The notes beneath the pieces are model-generated. The model was not told the DNA's origin and did not search any database. It saw only the letters and a program-made list of their open reading frames with translations. Made by a program: the position numbers and the translations under genes. From Oscillospiraceae bacterium (GTDB taxonomy: Bacteria; Bacillota; Clostridia; Oscillospirales; Oscillospiraceae), in NCBI GenBank assembly GCA_902795345.1, contig CADBKO010000016.1, positions 1-50,666 on the forward strand: a stretch of 50,666 nt of DNA. The letters are read 5' to 3'. Numbering within the stretch: position 1 is the stretch's first letter; each line of letters starts with the position of its first letter. This document shows positions 38,883-47,368 of the stretch, piece after piece.

Positions 38883-39203
38883 TGGTTTTTCCTTTCATCG
38901 GTTTTGGAAGAATCCCTGTGAAAACGGGCGTCCCGGCGATTACCGACTGCGGAAATCCAGTGCGTCAGTAAAAGCGCACCGCTCACCGACGTCGGTTTTC
39001 AATCCCCGGAAACCCTTGAAACGCGGCCCGCACTGCGGGTCGCGGTGTTCGGGACGACGTCGGCGCACGACGTCGTCCCTTTATCTTGTTAAGAAATCGA
39101 ACCAGGAAAAACGCCTGTAAACCGACGCTTCCCCGCTCGATTTTGCCGGAGGGACACGGGGCTGCCCACTCTCAACCCTTCGCACAGATGACGGATACCC
39201 GCG
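38883..39203. other. Palindrome-rich spacer, candidate origin or control region
   Basis: 320 bases without a gene but with four inverted repeats: GTGCG/CGCAC (38960-38979), the 12-bp palindrome ACCGACGTCGGT (38985-38996), a 10-bp hairpin CGCGGCCCGC-ACT-GCGGGTCGCG (39022-39044) and the 12-bp GGGACGACGTCG-GCGCA-CGACGTCGTCCC (39051-39079). The motif GACGTC occurs in both of the larger repeats. Such clusters are found at replication or transfer origins and at partition sites. No relaxase gene is visible in the window. Confidence 0.55.
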
Positions 39204-39686
39204 TCAAGGGTTCGCTTCCTTCCGATCGTCGGCTCCGGTGCCGGGTTCCCGCTGGGCCACGCTTCCCTGTGTGAGCCTGGTCAGCTTCTTCTGTGCCCGC
39301 TGCCTCGCCTGTTCCTCCTCGGCCTCCTTCATCTGCTGCTCCGCCCGGTAGCGGATCGCCTCCTCGATGGGGCGGATGGTATAGAGCAACGTACCGTTGC
39401 GCTTCTGCCCGCTCTTGGTGACGATGGTCGTGTGCTCCACGGTGATGAGACGCTTTTCCACGAGGCTGCAGATATGCTTCCGCACGGTGTTCTTCGAGAG
39501 ATGGACGTTCTCACTGATGTTTCTGTAGCTGGGGTAGCACTGATGGGTCTTTCGATCCTCGCACTGCATGAGATAGCTGTAAACCGTAAACTCGCCCGGC
39601 GTAAGTCCTAGCATGCGGATCTCATTGGGCAGAGGAAAATAGTTCTTGATGGGGTCGCGGGTAGGATAGGGATAGTACTTCCTCAT
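39204..39686 (-). CDS. Helix-turn-helix protein of integrative element (replication/regulation type)
   Basis: 160 residues. Residues about 18-95 form a winged helix of the HTH_36 class ('LPNEIRMLGLTPGEFTVYSY', then 'CYPSYRNISENVHLSKNTVR' and 'KHICSLVEKRLITVEHTTIV'), as in initiator-like proteins of mobile elements. The C-terminus is a long charged helix (EQQMKEAEEEQARQRAQKKL). ATG 39686 has GGAGGTGGAGC before it and overlaps the stop of the excisionase gene (ATGA). Whether it regulates or starts replication of the excised element is not clear. Confidence 0.75.
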   Translation of the reverse strand: MRKYYPYPTRDPIKNYFPLPNEIRMLGLTPGEFTVYSYLMQCEDRKTHQCYPSYRNISENVHLSKNTVRKHICSLVEKRLITVEHTTIVTKSGQKRNGTLLYTIRPIEEAIRYRAEQQMKEAEEEQARQRAQKKLTRLTQGSVAQREPGTGADDRKEANP

Positions 39687-39892
39687 GCTCCACCTCCAAT
39701 CCTCTGCTCTACCCATGCCTGCAGCTTATCCTTCGGGATCACGAGGCGCGACCCGATTCGCAAAACCGGAAAGCCCTTCTCGTGCATGAGCTCATACATG
39801 CTGGAGATGGAGACCCCCAGCAGCTTCGCCGCCGTCTCCGCGTTAAGGAAGAGCGGCAGCTCGTCGTAGCTTCTGATTTCGGATTCCTTCAT
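39683..39892 (-). CDS. Excisionase-family (Xis-like) DNA-binding protein
   Basis: 69 residues with a single MerR-like winged helix-turn-helix: 'LPLFLNAETAAKLLGVSISS', 'MYELMHEKGFPVLRIGSRLV', 'IPKDKLQAWVEQRI'. This is the helix_turn_helix_17 / excisionase type that directs the integrase toward excision. ATG 39892 has AAGGAGG five bases upstream. It is the first gene of the minus-strand element operon. The 140-base spacer to the divergent gene at 40033 must hold both promoters; I find only partial matches. Confidence 0.85.
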   Translation of the reverse strand: MKESEIRSYDELPLFLNAETAAKLLGVSISSMYELMHEKGFPVLRIGSRLVIPKDKLQAWVEQRIGGGA

Positions 39893-40032
39893 TGTTCCTC
39901 CTTGTGTTATGTGATTTGGATGCATCCGGGATTTTCATTCCCTGCGGATTATGATAGAATAAAAAATAATGATCGTACATTACGAATGATTCAGCCCATT
40001 ATTTGGCGGGTTTGCTTTAAGGAAGAATTACG

Positions 40033-41286
40033 ATGTATCAAAATGGCCCAGCCTTCTATATCAGGACAACAGAGAGCGAGCGAGTCTTTCTGACGGCGAT
40101 TGACACATCCGGTCATGAATATCTCCACTTGGACAAAACGCCTGCAGAGCTTCTTCTTCAAAGGTCAGAGCTTAATCTATCTTCACTCCGGGATCAGGTC
40201 ATGCGTCTATGGGAGTCGTATCCTCTGGATGGCTATGACCGCGCACAGAAAAAAGCCGAGCTGTCCAATTTAACCCGGGAAGTGTATGAGATCGCAGAGA
40301 CCTTGCGAGAGACCGACTCGCTGGGGTATTTCTATGTCATAACGCAATTAGGGCTATTCAAGCCGCAATTGGAAATGGCGCTTCATTCTGAGGACATTGA
40401 CCTCATGGACGTCGGTGCAACGCTGTTGAATATCCTGGAGGAACCGGCTTTGTCCCTGATCCCCCTGAGGAACATGTTTGAAGTTGCTTTCGACGGCATG
40501 GAGCGTGCAACACAGCGTGACCGATATGAGCGCCTGGTAACAACCTATTCGCAAGTGACCCCGCCCGTGGTAAACCGAGATTATCCGGTTCGGCGTATCA
40601 TCGAGCAGAATGGAGACGTACCACTCAGCTTATCACTGCTCGAGTATCGCGTGGAGTCTCTGGACGATCTCCATCATCTTCTTTTTTCTCTGTACTTCAC
40701 ACAAAAAAAGCAGCGGATCGTCCGCTGCGAATGCTGCTGGGGGTATTTCATTCCGCCGACCACACGACCGTCGCTGTACTGTGATCGGATCATCGAAGGC
40801 AAGAGCTGCAAACAAGTTGGGCCGGGTCTTCGCCATGCCGAAGAGCTTAGCCGGGACAGTGCTCTTCGCACCTACGACGCGCTTCGCTCCAGAATGAAGT
40901 CTCGCAGAGAAAGATACACTAATTCGGCTCCCGATGGTCGAGGCAAGCTGATCCATTTTGATTTTCAGGACTATACTGTGTGGGATGAAAATGCGCTGGC
41001 TGCCAGGAAAGCCTACCTCGCCGGAGACATCAGCGCAGAAGAGTTTCTCCGTCACATTGATCTGTATCACGATCTGGAAACCTATGACGTGGAGGCTCCG
41101 CAAAAGCCCGTCAAGAGTGAGTGGCGCAAGCGTGTTGAGAGCAATATCCGGTTTGACCCTTACCGTGACTATTCGGATTTTATGATGCTGGATCTTGGAT
41201 TGGAAAACCCGCAGTGGCACATTATAACCTCGGAGGAACGCACACAGGATGCCCTGGGCGATTCTCATCCTCTCCGGAAAAAGTGA
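40033..41286 (+). CDS. DUF6076-like protein with CGNR-type zinc finger
   Basis: 417 residues. A helical N-terminal 220 residues is followed by a metal-binding segment at about 229-262, RCECCWGYFIPP...YCDR...SCKQVGP, with four Cys spaced as in CGNR-like or DUF6076 zinc fingers. A charged helical C-terminus follows. Proteins of this type are frequent cargo beside clostridial integrases; the function is unknown. GGAAG lies 7 bases before ATG 40033. It stands alone on the plus strand, divergent from the excisionase gene, with a strong terminator after it. Confidence 0.65.
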   Translation: MYQNGPAFYIRTTESERVFLTAIDTSGHEYLHLDKTPAELLLQRSELNLSSLRDQVMRLWESYPLDGYDRAQKKAELSNLTREVYEIAETLRETDSLGYFYVITQLGLFKPQLEMALHSEDIDLMDVGATLLNILEEPALSLIPLRNMFEVAFDGMERATQRDRYERLVTTYSQVTPPVVNRDYPVRRIIEQNGDVPLSLSLLEYRVESLDDLHHLLFSLYFTQKKQRIVRCECCWGYFIPPTTRPSLYCDRIIEGKSCKQVGPGLRHAEELSRDSALRTYDALRSRMKSRRERYTNSAPDGRGKLIHFDFQDYTVWDENALAARKAYLAGDISAEEFLRHIDLYHDLETYDVEAPQKPVKSEWRKRVESNIRFDPYRDYSDFMMLDLGLENPQWHIITSEERTQDALGDSHPLRKK

Positions 41287-41336
41287 AATACGGGAAGCGG
41301 ATTCATAATCGTCAGGGTGCTTTCCGCAGTTTAGAA

Positions 41337-41398
41337 AATAGACTGACCCGCCCGGGAAAGTCGACCACTTCCCGGACGGGTCAGTCTATTCTTTGTTT
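41337..41398. terminator. Strong bidirectional terminator
   Basis: AATAGACTGACCCG pairs with CGGGTCAGTCTATT and an inner CCGGGAA/TTCCCGG extends the stem (41337-41390). CTTTGTTT follows on the plus strand and TTTTCTAA on the minus strand. It separates the element cargo gene from the defence operon. Confidence 0.9.
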
Positions 41399-41446
41399 AC
41401 AGCGTCTCAGGAATCACGCCTCAAATCGGTTGCGCAACTGTTTTGC

Positions 41447-42076
41447 TTATCGCAAAACGACTGAAACGATGATTGCCACTACTGCAGCAACAGCGGCAAA
41501 TACTTCCACAACATAATCCCGATCCTTCATTTTTTCGATCTCAATGCCTGCAATACGGAAGAGCTGAGCAAACAGCAGCGAGGTCAAGCCGATTGCTATA
41601 TATGACAGAGCAGACGGAAACGTCATTTTGGGAATGCTCGGTACAATTAAAGAGATAGGGTAAATAAGCAAGCCTGCAGCACTTATCACCCACAAAACCA
41701 ATTTAGCTATCGAAAACGTGGCTGATAATGCAATTCTCATTAGACCAACCGTTGCAAAGTCACCATCGATTCTTTCCTTCCGCATGAACAGGACTTTAAG
41801 AAGAACCCAAACCGAATTAACAAATGTTAAGACCGTTCTGCGCAAGAATTTTCGATCCGAATAGTCCTTGTAACCGATTTTTCGCCGCCACTCATTCGCT
41901 TCTTCCACTTCTTTTTGTTTGGCGATTTCCTGCTTTTTCTGATCGTATTCAAGGAGTGCACCCACAATCAGGGACTGCATCTCAGGAGCAGACATACCGC
42001 TTGGCAAAGAAACGTTCAGTGGTGGGACGTTTTGTGTCTCCTTTGCTTTTGCATTTCTTTTTGTTTTTCCTCTCAA
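41447..42076 (-). CDS. Membrane protein, last gene of the restriction operon
   Basis: 209 residues. A polar, charged N-terminal 85 residues ('LEYDQKKQEIAKQKEVEEAN' is a short coiled coil) is followed by about four hydrophobic segments (FVNSVWVLLKVLFM, LVLWVISAAGLLIYPISLI, LSYIAIGLTSLLFAQLF, VFAAVAAVVAIIVSVV). The start is TTG 42076, with AAAGGAG 8 bases upstream; the frame stays open further but without a ribosome site. It overlaps the DUF262 remnant upstream. I recognise no family. Its place at the end of the operon suggests a link to the restriction or remnant gene, or leftover cargo. Confidence 0.65.
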   Translation of the reverse strand: MRGKTKRNAKAKETQNVPPLNVSLPSGMSAPEMQSLIVGALLEYDQKKQEIAKQKEVEEANEWRRKIGYKDYSDRKFLRRTVLTFVNSVWVLLKVLFMRKERIDGDFATVGLMRIALSATFSIAKLVLWVISAAGLLIYPISLIVPSIPKMTFPSALSYIAIGLTSLLFAQLFRIAGIEIEKMKDRDYVVEVFAAVAAVVAIIVSVVLR

Positions 42077-42089
42077 GCTGTGCTCTCCT

Positions 42090-42179
42090 TTAATGACGGC
42101 AATCAGGAATAAGGAAGTCGGCTTTGTTGCCTCCAAGCAGCTGCCGCACGGTTTTCTGTTCTATCCCCAGCTTAGACAT
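42090..42179 (-). pseudogene. DUF262/GmrSD-type N-terminal remnant
   Basis: A 29-codon frame with its own RBS (GAGGAGAG) reads MSKLGIEQKTVRQLLGGNK and then ADFLIPDCRH and a stop. This strongly resembles the N-terminus of DUF262 proteins (type IV, GmrSD-like restriction), where 'IPDYQRPYAW' would follow. The homology stops exactly inside that motif and a new sequence begins, so all but the first 26 codons were deleted. It lies 31 bases downstream of hsdR, in the same operon. Confidence 0.65.
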
Positions 42180-42210
42180 TCGGGTGCTCTCCTCTCTTGT
42201 TTCCTTATCC

Positions 42211-45200
42211 TCAGCGGTTTTCCTCGAAGTTTTCTACCTGCTCCATGACTTTGCGGAAGACTTCGGGGCTATACTGCGGCGGATAGCCGTTTTTGATCAG
42301 GCAGACTTTTATATCGAATTTGAGCTGATCCCGGACGATCTGATTATTCAGCCAGTCCGCGAAAGAGGATTTCGTGTCGATGATCTCTTTGATCTTCTTG
42401 GCCAGCGACTTGCACTTGTCGTTGACGGGCACGCCGTTTACGATTCTGTCCTCCCCATACTCAAAGTTATACTGATCCCGCAGGGCGATCAATATGTCAT
42501 AGAACGCTTTTTCCTCAAAGGTCAGGCCGATTTTGCGGAAGCTCTCCCGATCAGCATTCATCTCTCGAAGAATCCGCAGAGCCTCCTCCGTCGCATACTT
42601 AATGATCTCTTCCGAAGTCTGCTCCTGGGCTTCTCCGGCTTCCTCCGCTGTGAGGTGCTTTCGTCGTTCATGGTACTGCCGGATCGTCTCTTCCAGCATC
42701 TCGCGGAATCGCTTGGCTGCCAGTTGGTTCGTCTTGCTGTATTCCGTAATCTTTTTCCGGAGCAGTTTCACCAGCAATTCCAGCTTGGAGGCAGGCATTT
42801 TTACATCGGATAGCTTCTCGAAGAATTCCGGGCTGAAAATATCCTCCTGTTCCCCGTCCTCCAGCACGCTTTCCACCTTGTTATACTTCAGCGCTTCCTC
42901 CACCATTTTGGCTACATGGCGATTCATGGCGTCTGCATCGACTTCGCTGGTGCCGCTCATCTTGCGGACAAAACCCGCAATCGCCATGAAGCACTGCGCC
43001 AAGGCAGATTCTTCCTCGCCCAATTCCCCGGAGGGCTGACAAATATCATAGGCCGCACGCATCCGCTTCACAGTTTTCAGGAAATACGTCTTGAAGGAGA
43101 CTTTGCTGACGCTCTTTCCCCCGTTGCTTTCCGTCTGCAACTCCTGAGTCGAAACGAAAACAAATTCAGCGGCCTTGGCCAGCAGCCGATACCGTTCCGC
43201 AGGATCGCCATTCGGATCAAGGAACGGCTTCAAATCATAGCCGGAGAAAAGGTCCTGCAAAATGGAGAGTTCTTCCCGGAACACCCCGGTCGCCTGCTCC
43301 ACATCGTCAGCGTTTGGCGCCACAGAATGATCTCCGCCATACATTTTCATGGCCTGGCGCATATTGTCGCGGATTCCGATGTAATCGACGACCAGGCCAT
43401 ACTCCTTCCCGGGATACTTTCGGTTGACCCTGCTGATGGTCTGGATCAGTCCGTGCTTTTGCAGCGGCTTGTCATTGTACATATAGGTCAGCGTATCCAC
43501 GTCGAAACCGGTGATCCACATATCCACGACAATGACGATATGGAAATTGGATTTCTCCGCCTTGAACATAGCATCAAGATTTGCAGAGCGTTCACTATTC
43601 TTCACGCCGCCGAGATAGTCATACATTTCTTTGGGATCGTTGCTGCCAACGCTGGCCACCATCGCCATAAACGGCATGGGCTTCAACTCCCGCAGTTCCT
43701 CTTCGGTGGCAGATACGCCATCCGCCGCTTTTTTCTCCACGAACCATTCCGGGTATTTGTCCCGGAATACCTCAAGAAGTTGATATGCGATTTTTCTATT
43801 GGAGCACACCACCATGGCCTTCTGCACCCTGTCCGGATCGCCTGCGCAGGAGGACACATAGTGGTCATGAATATCTGCAGCCAGCCGCTCCAGACGGGAT
43901 GGCTCGCCCAGGATGATCTCCATGGAGCTCATAGCCTTCTTGCTGGCTTCGATGTCCTCTGCCGTCGCCCCATCGTCGGCACAAAGCCGGTAGTATTCTT
44001 CGATCTGCTTGACCTTCTCCTGATCCAACAGCACCTTGGCAATGCGTGGATGATACTTGATGGGCACCGTCAGCCCGTCAGCCACCGCCTGATCCATGGT
44101 ATACTGGTCGATCAAGGCACCAAAAGTCTGGTAAGTCTCGTCAATCGGCGTGCCGGTGAAACCCACGAAGGTAGCCTGGGGAAATGCCTCCCTCAGCACC
44201 GTCGCATAGGGCTTGGACACCATCGCCCGCATGTTTTCATCTGCATCCTTGCTGAACTGGATACGCTTGGAATGGTTGATCTGCGTTCTGTGCGCTTCGT
44301 CCGAAAAACAGATGATGTTGGGGCGGTCATTGATCAGGCCGATTTTGTCGTCTTCGCGGTCACAGAATTTCTGAATCGTGCAGATGTAAAATCCGCCGCT
44401 GGCCCGCGTCTTGAGTTCCTCCCGAAGAATCTTACGGCTCGGCACCACGCTGACTTCGCCAAGGTTGAGAAACTCCTTGCTCTTTGTAAAGAGCTTTGCC
44501 CCCTGCTTTTGAAGATCGTCACGGTCAACGATCATTACGATTGTGGGCGAACCGATCTCCGGGATGTCTGTGCAGCGCAGTGCGAGCTGTCGGGCCAGAA
44601 ATGCCATGGTATAGGTTTTTCCGCAGCCGGTAGCGCCGAAATATGTGCCGCCCTTGCCGCTCTTTTCTTTCACCGATTTGACAATGCTCTGCTTCAGCAG
44701 ACGGGCTGCAAAGAACTGCGGATACCGGCAGACGATTTCCCGTTCATCCCGGTCATATTCGCTGTCCTGGAAATAGATGTAGTCCCGGAAGATTTCCAAA
44801 AACCGGGCTGGGCTGTAGACGCCCTTGATCATGGTCTGCAGCTCATCAAATGGCAGGGTCGATACCTTGTCCCCATCGTTGACGCGCCGCCAGGCATAGA
44901 AGTGCTCATAAGGCGTGCGGACGGTGCCCAGCCGGGTCTTCACCCCATCGGAAATGCAGGCCAGCGGGCAGTAGTGCAGCAGATGGGGGATATCCCGCCA
45001 GTAACGGATCGTGATCTGTTCCCATGCGTCGTAGATCGTCGCATGATCGTCCGCCGGGTTCTTCAGCTCGATGATGCACAGGGGCAGGCCATTGACATAC
45101 AACAGGATATCCGGCCGCCGGTTTTCAACTTGTCCATTGTTGGTATACTCCACCGTGAACTGATTGACCGCGCGGAAGATATTGTGTTTCGGTTCTTCAA

Positions 45201-45540
45201 AGTCGATCAGCGGCACCGGGTGGGCAATCCCGTTCCGTGGCTTGAAGGGAACGCCGAGGACCATCCATCCATAGACCCTGTGCAGCGCGGCAAAATCGCT
45301 TTCCGCGCCGACAAGACGGACAGTATCCACAATTTGCTGCACTTCCTCCGCAAGCAGCTCTGGATTCGTTTTGCTCAGAAACTGCTCCAAGTCGTCCGCA
45401 TACAGCACTTCCCGCTTGGAATCCCGCACGATGCTGCTTCCGGCAAGATACTGCCAGCCCTCCTCTTCCAGGAAGGAAAGGAGCGCATTTTCGTATTCCG
45501 ACTCGCAAAAGCGGCCATTGTAGTTGATCAGGCTTGGCAT
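42211..45540 (-). CDS. hsdR: Type I restriction enzyme, R (motor and nuclease) subunit
   Basis: 1109 residues, full length. The N-terminal nuclease has the PD-(D/E)xK set: RRPDILLYVN (P143-D144) and IIELKN (E158, K160). The SF2 motor follows, with Walker A GATGCGKT at 302-309, 'VDRDDLQKQG', the DEAH-type FSDEAHRTQ near 420, and later helicase motifs 'FVGFTGTPID' and 'QTISRVNRKYPGKEYG'. A helical C-terminal domain contacts the methylase. With HsdM and HsdS it translocates and cuts unmodified foreign DNA. GGAGGG precedes ATG 45540. It is separated from hsdS by the NTPase gene, which is not the usual contiguous R-M-S arrangement. Confidence 0.97.
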   Translation of the reverse strand: MPSLINYNGRFCESEYENALLSFLEEEGWQYLAGSSIVRDSKREVLYADDLEQFLSKTNPELLAEEVQQIVDTVRLVGAESDFAALHRVYGWMVLGVPFKPRNGIAHPVPLIDFEEPKHNIFRAVNQFTVEYTNNGQVENRRPDILLYVNGLPLCIIELKNPADDHATIYDAWEQITIRYWRDIPHLLHYCPLACISDGVKTRLGTVRTPYEHFYAWRRVNDGDKVSTLPFDELQTMIKGVYSPARFLEIFRDYIYFQDSEYDRDEREIVCRYPQFFAARLLKQSIVKSVKEKSGKGGTYFGATGCGKTYTMAFLARQLALRCTDIPEIGSPTIVMIVDRDDLQKQGAKLFTKSKEFLNLGEVSVVPSRKILREELKTRASGGFYICTIQKFCDREDDKIGLINDRPNIICFSDEAHRTQINHSKRIQFSKDADENMRAMVSKPYATVLREAFPQATFVGFTGTPIDETYQTFGALIDQYTMDQAVADGLTVPIKYHPRIAKVLLDQEKVKQIEEYYRLCADDGATAEDIEASKKAMSSMEIILGEPSRLERLAADIHDHYVSSCAGDPDRVQKAMVVCSNRKIAYQLLEVFRDKYPEWFVEKKAADGVSATEEELRELKPMPFMAMVASVGSNDPKEMYDYLGGVKNSERSANLDAMFKAEKSNFHIVIVVDMWITGFDVDTLTYMYNDKPLQKHGLIQTISRVNRKYPGKEYGLVVDYIGIRDNMRQAMKMYGGDHSVAPNADDVEQATGVFREELSILQDLFSGYDLKPFLDPNGDPAERYRLLAKAAEFVFVSTQELQTESNGGKSVSKVSFKTYFLKTVKRMRAAYDICQPSGELGEEESALAQCFMAIAGFVRKMSGTSEVDADAMNRHVAKMVEEALKYNKVESVLEDGEQEDIFSPEFFEKLSDVKMPASKLELLVKLLRKKITEYSKTNQLAAKRFREMLEETIRQYHERRKHLTAEEAGEAQEQTSEEIIKYATEEALRILREMNADRESFRKIGLTFEEKAFYDILIALRDQYNFEYGEDRIVNGVPVNDKCKSLAKKIKEIIDTKSSFADWLNNQIVRDQLKFDIKVCLIKNGYPPQYSPEVFRKVMEQVENFEENR

Positions 45541-45586
45541 AATCGCTGCCCTCCATTCTCGACTTGCAATAATACAGCGATTGGGT

Positions 45587-47368
45587 TTACTGTTTGTTTT
45601 CTGTTTTCATCATATCATGATCTTCAAGCTGCTGAATAAACTGTTTGTTGATCGCTAATGTAATCCCATCATTACCCTGTTGTGAAACAAGCCAATCAAG
45701 CAATTTCTCGAAGTTTGATCTTGTGGTATTCATATTTTCCTCTGTGGAATACTCGTGGGAATCGAAAGCAATTCCTAACAGCGATTTGGCATATTCCCAC
45801 TTGTCTTCATTCGAGGCTGACGCATATCTCTCCTCAAAAACACGCAGTAGCTCATCATCAAACTCTTCAAGGTATTGGCCCCTGCGAAAACGACTGGTTG
45901 AATCGCTTTCTCCGTTGAGATAATCGATAAACCGGCGACGGCTCTCCCATGCCGCTATTTGTTCATCCATTCGCTCAATCATGCTGTAAAATGGGCGCGC
46001 CTCTTCATCAATTTGATCACCCATCGCAAACGTATTGCATGGCGGTTCGTCGATGGTTCCTTGCATTATTCCTTTATTTCGTTCTTTCAGGCCGGCTTCC
46101 ATCCTCGTATAGTCAATTTCGCACGGCAACGGAACAGATAATTCTCTCAGGGTGTGAATCTTTGTCAGTAAGTAAATCAGATTCCTTCTTGACAGTTTGC
46201 CTTGATAGGCCTGTCCTATAGCCTCTGGCAATCCTGTGTCAATATCTTTTTGTTCAAGACTCCAGAGACTGTATTGAAGGATCCGCTCTAACGGCGACCT
46301 ATTAGCTTCTGTATATTTTTCGTGCAGTTCTTGTATGAAGAGTTCTTTGTCCCACTCGCCATGAGAAATCCACTTGGTAAAGGCATAGAATGAACTCTGT
46401 TTTTTCCCTCTGTATACGTATTGCTTCTCTTCTGGTGCAAGCAATAAGGCAGAGTTTCTCTTATTATCCTCATTTTCTTTCACGGTTGGAACTTTGGACA
46501 CGAACATTTCTGCAGCAAATGTATAAAGCGCCCACTTCATGTTAGCGGTTGCAATTTCCGTTTCTTGCCATGCTGCGTAAACTCGCTCAAAATCAGCTAA
46601 TGCAGATTTGAGCGTACGTAGATTAAAAGACTTGCTTTCTGAAAAAACCTGCTTTATCAATTCTCTGTTTTCTTCTAAGAACGCTTTATATCCCGTCGAT
46701 GTCTCCGAGTATACTTCAACAATCTGATCTATCAATGCTCCATAGTCCGCAGCCATTCTGATTGTTCTGGAAATCAGTTTTTCTTTGTATTCCTTATAAT
46801 CTTCGCTCTCAATCTTCTCTTCATCGGCTACGATAATAACCCTGATTTGCTTGTTCTCTACATACTCATTCAGCGCCCCGAGCAAATCCTTTTTGGTTAA
46901 ATTGCTCCTCTCCAAATCATCGAAGACAAGAATGAAGTTACGTTCTTTTTCGCCTTTTCCAATTGTGTTTTTGACCTCAATGAATCCGAAGATGTCATAG
47001 TCCATGATGGATGACAGCCCCCGAGAAGCGGCAGAAAGCCCCGGCACGCCTTCTGCAGCTATACTTGCAACTTCCATTCCGTCTTTTGCGACAGTTTTAA
47101 ATGCTTTTGAGAGTTTTTTAGCTGTTTTTCCCAAGGAACCAAGCATGAAGCCGGCATACTCATCCTTTACCCGCTTATTGATTGCAGCAACACTGTCAAG
47201 GCCAAATAAAGAAATCGTGGCAACGGCAGCTTTTTTACTGCTGTTCAATTCCTTGGCGATTTCTTTCACCAAGTAGGATTTTCCGCACCCCCATGGTCCT
47301 GTGAGCAACAGCGCACCGGTCAATTCGTTCCGATTGATATAATCAAGGATTTCTTCTCTGACATCCAT
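45587..47368 (-). CDS. KAP-type P-loop NTPase embedded in the restriction operon
   Basis: 593 residues. Walker A is GPWGCGKS at residues 24-31 and Walker B is ILVFDDLERS at 146-155, followed by 'IRVIIVADEEKIE'. This is the KAP-family arrangement (STAND-like P-loop with DDLDR-type motif). The region around residues 75-125 between the Walker motifs has mild hydrophobic, glycine-rich segments, where many KAP proteins insert membrane helices, but no clear span is seen. The C-terminal 400 residues are helical and unassigned. Its start overlaps the hsdS stop (TAATG). Related NTPases occur in abortive-infection systems, so it may add a second defence layer or control the restriction complex. Confidence 0.82.
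   Translation of the reverse strand: MDVREEILDYINRNELTGALLLTGPWGCGKSYLVKEIAKELNSSKKAAVATISLFGLDSVAAINKRVKDEYAGFMLGSLGKTAKKLSKAFKTVAKDGMEVASIAAEGVPGLSAASRGLSSIMDYDIFGFIEVKNTIGKGEKERNFILVFDDLERSNLTKKDLLGALNEYVENKQIRVIIVADEEKIESEDYKEYKEKLISRTIRMAADYGALIDQIVEVYSETSTGYKAFLEENRELIKQVFSESKSFNLRTLKSALADFERVYAAWQETEIATANMKWALYTFAAEMFVSKVPTVKENEDNKRNSALLLAPEEKQYVYRGKKQSSFYAFTKWISHGEWDKELFIQELHEKYTEANRSPLERILQYSLWSLEQKDIDTGLPEAIGQAYQGKLSRRNLIYLLTKIHTLRELSVPLPCEIDYTRMEAGLKERNKGIMQGTIDEPPCNTFAMGDQIDEEARPFYSMIERMDEQIAAWESRRRFIDYLNGESDSTSRFRRGQYLEEFDDELLRVFEERYASASNEDKWEYAKSLLGIAFDSHEYSTEENMNTTRSNFEKLLDWLVSQQGNDGITLAINKQFIQQLEDHDMMKTENKQ

Noticed and set aside
42916..45639. 907-codon plus-strand frame opposite hsdR
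   Set aside because: The nuclease and helicase motifs of HsdR are on the minus strand. The plus frame has no recognisable domain or RBS.
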